Below are positions 61,042-64,000 of a stretch of DNA of 64,000 nt, one piece after another. Positions within the stretch are counted from its first letter, which is position 1; the number at the start of each line of letters is the position of its first letter. Both the position numbers and the translations under genes were made by a program. Source of the stretch: Rubellimicrobium arenae (lineage in GTDB: Bacteria; Pseudomonadota; Alphaproteobacteria; Rhodobacterales; Rhodobacteraceae). The stretch is from NCBI RefSeq assembly GCF_017916275.1, contig NZ_JAFMST010000004.1:186001-250000 (forward strand), given 5' to 3'. The notes beneath the pieces are model-generated. The model made no database searches. It had not been told where the DNA came from and saw only the letters and a list, made by a program, of their open reading frames with translations.

Positions 61042-62862
61042 ATGCCTACACCCGTTTACGACGCCGACAGCGGCAGCCTCGCGGGCCACAACGAATTCGG
61101 GCGGCTTCCCGACTGGAACCTGTCGGACCTGTATGCCTCGCCGGACGCGCCCGAGCTCAAGCGCGACATGGACTGGGTCGAGGACGCCTGCGCGTCCTTT
61201 GCCCGCGACTTCGAAGGCAAGCTGGCGGGGCTCGACGCCCACGGGCTGCTGGACGCGGTGCTGCGCTACGAACGCATCGAACAGGTGGCGGGACGCATCA
61301 TGTCCTATGCGGGCCTGCGCTATTACCAGATCACCACGGACGGCGAGCGGGCCAAGTTCATGTCCGACTGCCAGGACCGGATCACCGCCTTCACCACGCC
61401 GCTCGTGTTCTGGGGGCTGGAGTTCAACCGCCTGGACGAGGAGCACCTGACCTCCCTCCTTGGCCAGAGCCAGGAGCTGCACCGCTACAAGCCGGTCTTC
61501 GACCGGATGCGGGCCATGAAGCCCTACCAGCTTTCGGACGAACTGGAGAAGTTCCTGCACGACCAGTCGTCGGTCGGCGCCTCGGCCTGGAACAAGCTCT
61601 TCGACGAGACCATCGCCGGCCTGGAGTTCGAGGTGGACGGCGAGACGCTGAACATCGAGGGCACGCTCAACCTCCTGACCGAACAGGACCGCGCCAAGCG
61701 CGAGGCCGCGTTCCATGCGCTCGCCAAGGTGTTCGGGCAGAACACCCGCACCTTCGCCCGCATCCACAACACGCTGGCCAAGGAAAAGGAGATCGAGGAC
61801 CGCTGGCGCGGGCTGCCCACGCCGCAGATGGGCCGGCACCTCGCCAACCATGTCGAGCCCGAGGTGGTCGAGGCGCTGCGGAACGCGGTCGTGGCAGCCT
61901 ACCCGCGCCTGTCGCACCGCTACTACCGCCTCAAGGCCAAGTGGCTGGGCCTCGACCGGCTTCAGGTCTGGGACCGCAACGCGCCGCTGCCGACCGAGGA
62001 TGACCGGCTGGTGAGCTGGGACGAGGCCGAGCGCACCGTGACCGAAGCCTACGCCGCCTTCGATCCCCGCATGGCCGAGCTTGCCGCGCCGTTCTTCTCC
62101 CAGGGCTGGATCGACGCCGCGGTGAAGCCCGGCAAGGCCCCCGGCGCCTTCGCGCACCCCACGGTGACGGACGCGCACCCCTATGTGATGCTGAACTACC
62201 TGGGCAAGCCGCGCGACGTCATGACCCTTGCCCATGAACTGGGGCACGGCGTCCACCAGGTCCTCGCCGCGGGCCAGGGGGAGCTCCTGTCGTCCACGCC
62301 GCTCACCCTGGCCGAGACGGCCTCGGTGTTCGGCGAGATGCTGACCTTCCGCAAGCTCCTGGCCGAAGCCCCGGACACCCGGGCCCGGAAGGCGCTGCTG
62401 GCCGGCAAGGTCGAGGACATGATCAACACGGTCGTCCGCCAGATCGCCTTCTACGACTTCGAGTCGAAGCTCCACGAGGCGCGCCGCCATGGCGAGCTGA
62501 CGCCGGACGACATCAACGCGCTCTGGATGTCGGTGCAGGCCCAGTCGCTGGGCGACGCCTTCGACTTCGCGCCGGGATACGAGAGCTTCTGGGCCTACAT
62601 CCCGCACTTCATCCACTCGCCCTTCTACGTCTACGCCTACGCGTTCGGCGACGGCCTCGTGAATGCGCTCTACGCCGTCTACGAGGAGGGGGATCCCGCC
62701 TTCCGGGACAAGTACTTCGACATGCTCAAGGCCGGCGGGTCCAAGCATCACAAGGAGCTTCTCGCCCCCTTCGGCCTGGACGCGAGCGACCCGACGTTCT
62801 GGGACAAGGGCCTGTCCATGATCGAAGGCTTCATCGAGGAGCTGGAGAAGATGGAGGCGTGA
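61042..62862 (+). CDS. pepF: M3-family oligoendopeptidase F
   Basis: This 606-residue zinc peptidase has the HExxH motif in LAHELGHGVHQ near 395-405 and the third ligand Glu in TLAETASVFGEM near 420-430. It cuts short peptides in the cytosol; no signal peptide is present. ATG at 61042 has GGAAGGGA upstream. It follows the ligase gene by 71 bases, but a functional link is not expected. Confidence 0.93.
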   Translation: MPTPVYDADSGSLAGHNEFGRLPDWNLSDLYASPDAPELKRDMDWVEDACASFARDFEGKLAGLDAHGLLDAVLRYERIEQVAGRIMSYAGLRYYQITTDGERAKFMSDCQDRITAFTTPLVFWGLEFNRLDEEHLTSLLGQSQELHRYKPVFDRMRAMKPYQLSDELEKFLHDQSSVGASAWNKLFDETIAGLEFEVDGETLNIEGTLNLLTEQDRAKREAAFHALAKVFGQNTRTFARIHNTLAKEKEIEDRWRGLPTPQMGRHLANHVEPEVVEALRNAVVAAYPRLSHRYYRLKAKWLGLDRLQVWDRNAPLPTEDDRLVSWDEAERTVTEAYAAFDPRMAELAAPFFSQGWIDAAVKPGKAPGAFAHPTVTDAHPYVMLNYLGKPRDVMTLAHELGHGVHQVLAAGQGELLSSTPLTLAETASVFGEMLTFRKLLAEAPDTRARKALLAGKVEDMINTVVRQIAFYDFESKLHEARRHGELTPDDINALWMSVQAQSLGDAFDFAPGYESFWAYIPHFIHSPFYVYAYAFGDGLVNALYAVYEEGDPAFRDKYFDMLKAGGSKHHKELLAPFGLDASDPTFWDKGLSMIEGFIEELEKMEA

Positions 62863-62869
62863 CGCCTCC

Positions 62870-62898
62870 GGGCCGTCCCGCCCTGCGCTGGACGGCCC
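62870..62898. terminator. bidirectional hairpin between convergent genes
   Basis: GGGCCGTCC (62870-62878) and GGACGGCCC (62890-62898) form a perfect 9-bp stem with an 11-base loop between pepF and the oppositely read reductase gene. Confidence 0.6.
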
Positions 62899-62922
62899 CC
62901 GCGACGGCCCGAGCCGGACGGC

Positions 62923-63618
62923 TCAGGCCAGCATCTCGAGGGCGACCCGGCTGTTCGACTCCATCGCGTCGGGCTCGTCGCGGGCGATGAAGGGGGCCTG
63001 GCCCACCCAGGCGCCCTGGTCCGCACAGTCGAGCAGCAGCGTCGCCACATCGCCGGTGCGGGCGCGGATCAGGCCCTCCGGGAAGGGATCGGTTCCGATC
63101 CAGGCGTCGCCCGTGGGCTCGCCGTCCAGAAGCCAGCCCGGCCGCACCGCCGTCCAGTCCAGGCCCGAGACGCGGAGCACCGCCTCCATGCCCCGCATCT
63201 GGTCCAGCACCCGGGTCAGCGACGGGATGACCGCCGTCCGGAACAGGAGCGGTCCGCGATCCTTCACGACAAGGAAGGCCGCCGAGATCACGACGATCCG
63301 CCGCACCCCCTCGGCCTTCATGGCCTCCACCATGCGGGTGGTGCCTTCCAGGTAGAGCGGCGGCGGATCGAGAAGGGTCTTGGGGTCGTTCCCCACCCCG
63401 AGGCAGGAGATCACGGCATCGACGCCCGACATCAGGGGCCGAAGGTCGCCATGGAGGATATCGGCGGGGACGGCCTCGACACCCTCGGGCAGGCGTTCGG
63501 GGGCGTTGAAGGATCGATCCGAGGCACGGACCTGATGGCCCCGCGCGATCGCCTGGCGCACCACCTCCCGGCCCGTGACGCCTTCGGCTCCGAATACGAG
63601 AATGTGGCGCTGATCCAT
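62923..63618 (-). CDS. NAD(P)-binding SDR/NmrA-like reductase
   Basis: This is a 231-residue protein with an NAD(P) motif GAEGVTG near 8-14 and the extended-SDR layout (VDAVISCLG near 66-74, RRIVVISAA near 106-114). No YxxxK is obvious, so it may be an NmrA-type sensor or a flavin-reductase relative. The ATG at 63618 was chosen over an upstream one because it starts just before the first strand. Confidence 0.8.
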   Translation of the reverse strand: MDQRHILVFGAEGVTGREVVRQAIARGHQVRASDRSFNAPERLPEGVEAVPADILHGDLRPLMSGVDAVISCLGVGNDPKTLLDPPPLYLEGTTRMVEAMKAEGVRRIVVISAAFLVVKDRGPLLFRTAVIPSLTRVLDQMRGMEAVLRVSGLDWTAVRPGWLLDGEPTGDAWIGTDPFPEGLIRARTGDVATLLLDCADQGAWVGQAPFIARDEPDAMESNSRVALEMLA

Positions 63619-63681
63619 CGTCGTTCCCCTGTCCGCTGTCACGGCGGGGGAACGACAGGGGCGTGCTGGGGTTCCGAGCGA

Positions 63682-64000
63682 TCAGCCGCCGGCCGTCTCC
63701 GCCTCGAGCACCATGTCGATCATGTGCTGCGTGCCCCTGCTGAATTCGAGAGGGCACGGATAGGCCACGCCCTCGCGCAGCGAGCGGCCGAAGTTCTGGA
63801 CCTGAAGCACGTACTGGTTGACGCCGGGGAACCGCTCCTGCTGGCGCAGGTTCGGACCGGTCTCGAGCAGGATCTGCGCCAGATCGTGGATGTTCGAGTT
63901 GAAGGGCGCATAGGCGACCCGCAGGACCCCCTCGGTCCCGTGGAAGATGACCTCCTGACGATTATGGAGGCGCATGGAGACCATGCCGGAGTAGCTGAAG
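63682..64000 (-). CDS. Gfo/Idh/MocA-type oxidoreductase, C-terminal part (cut by window edge)
   Basis: The visible 100-odd residues are the C-terminal alpha/beta part of a Gfo/Idh/MocA-family dehydrogenase: a GTEGVLRV strand, then FGRSLREGVAYPCPLEFSRG-type helix and the closing MIDMVLEAETAGG. The N-terminus with the Rossmann motif lies beyond base 64000. The family includes inositol and other sugar dehydrogenases; this one cannot be assigned. Confidence 0.75.
   Translation of the reverse strand, partial: FSYSGMVSMRLHNRQEVIFHGTEGVLRVAYAPFNSNIHDLAQILLETGPNLRQQERFPGVNQYVLQVQNFGRSLREGVAYPCPLEFSRGTQHMIDMVLEAETAGG

Overview
The window is about 70% GC and densely coded, with many ATGA-type overlaps. 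Its gene content (CarD next to FdxA and a Suv3-like helicase, hflK-hflC-DUF2065-degP, PqiA split in two, divergent cobT/cobS, hisA-hisF-hisE) points to an alphaproteobacterium, most likely of the Rhodobacteraceae. This placement rests on gene content and codon style, not on a marker-gene search. I see no insertion sequences, prophage, CRISPR array or rRNA.

Bases 1-13650 form the most distinctive block. A leftward inositol operon runs from a LacI-type regulator through a TIM-barrel isomerase (IolI/MocC-like), a sugar ABC transporter (binding protein, permease, ATPase), IolG, an IolC-DUF2090 fusion, an OsmC protein and IolD. Divergent from the regulator, a rightward operon encodes a di-iron desaturase-like protein (MocD-like), a Rieske ferredoxin (MocE-like) and a PanB-fold protein that has lost several PanB active-site residues. 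Together these look like a rhizopine or methylated-inositol utilisation locus, with the PanB-like protein as an unexplained addition. IolE, IolB and IolA are not in the window.

Bases 13775-25880: a pqiAABC-type lipid transport operon (leftward), a short CPA2 antiporter, ribokinase and an RbsD/FucU mutarotase with an MsmX/UgpC-type ATPase (leftward), divergent from a Tat-exported solute-binding protein and two CUT1 permeases (rightward). Bases 26184-27054 hold two regulator fragments: a lone Lrp ligand-binding domain and a receiver domain without its phosphoacceptor.

Bases 27184-31628: histidine genes hisB, hisH, hisA, an unknown coupled gene, hisF and hisE, interrupted by a leftward alpha/beta hydrolase. 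Bases 31688-35822: a CoA-binding protein, rlmB with a nested terminator, a tiny Rmf-like protein, an odd tRNA-Tyr with its own promoter, metY coupled to a 36-residue lipoprotein, and a SIMPL protein.

Bases 35995-46499: a 1064-residue membrane protein with a PilP-like C-terminus, cobT/cobS, a 2Fe-2S ferredoxin, a methyltransferase, and the degP/DUF2065/hflC/hflK group. Bases 46773-53129: gor and rpiA (leftward), GST and sdaA (rightward), a lysophospholipase, an SCP2 protein and a TPR protein. Bases 53156-57818: a Suv3-like helicase with a long disordered tail, an S4 protein, fdxA and carD. Bases 58335-64000: a DNA exonuclease and ATP-dependent ligase pair, oligoendopeptidase F, an NAD(P)-binding reductase and the cut end of a Gfo/Idh-type oxidoreductase.
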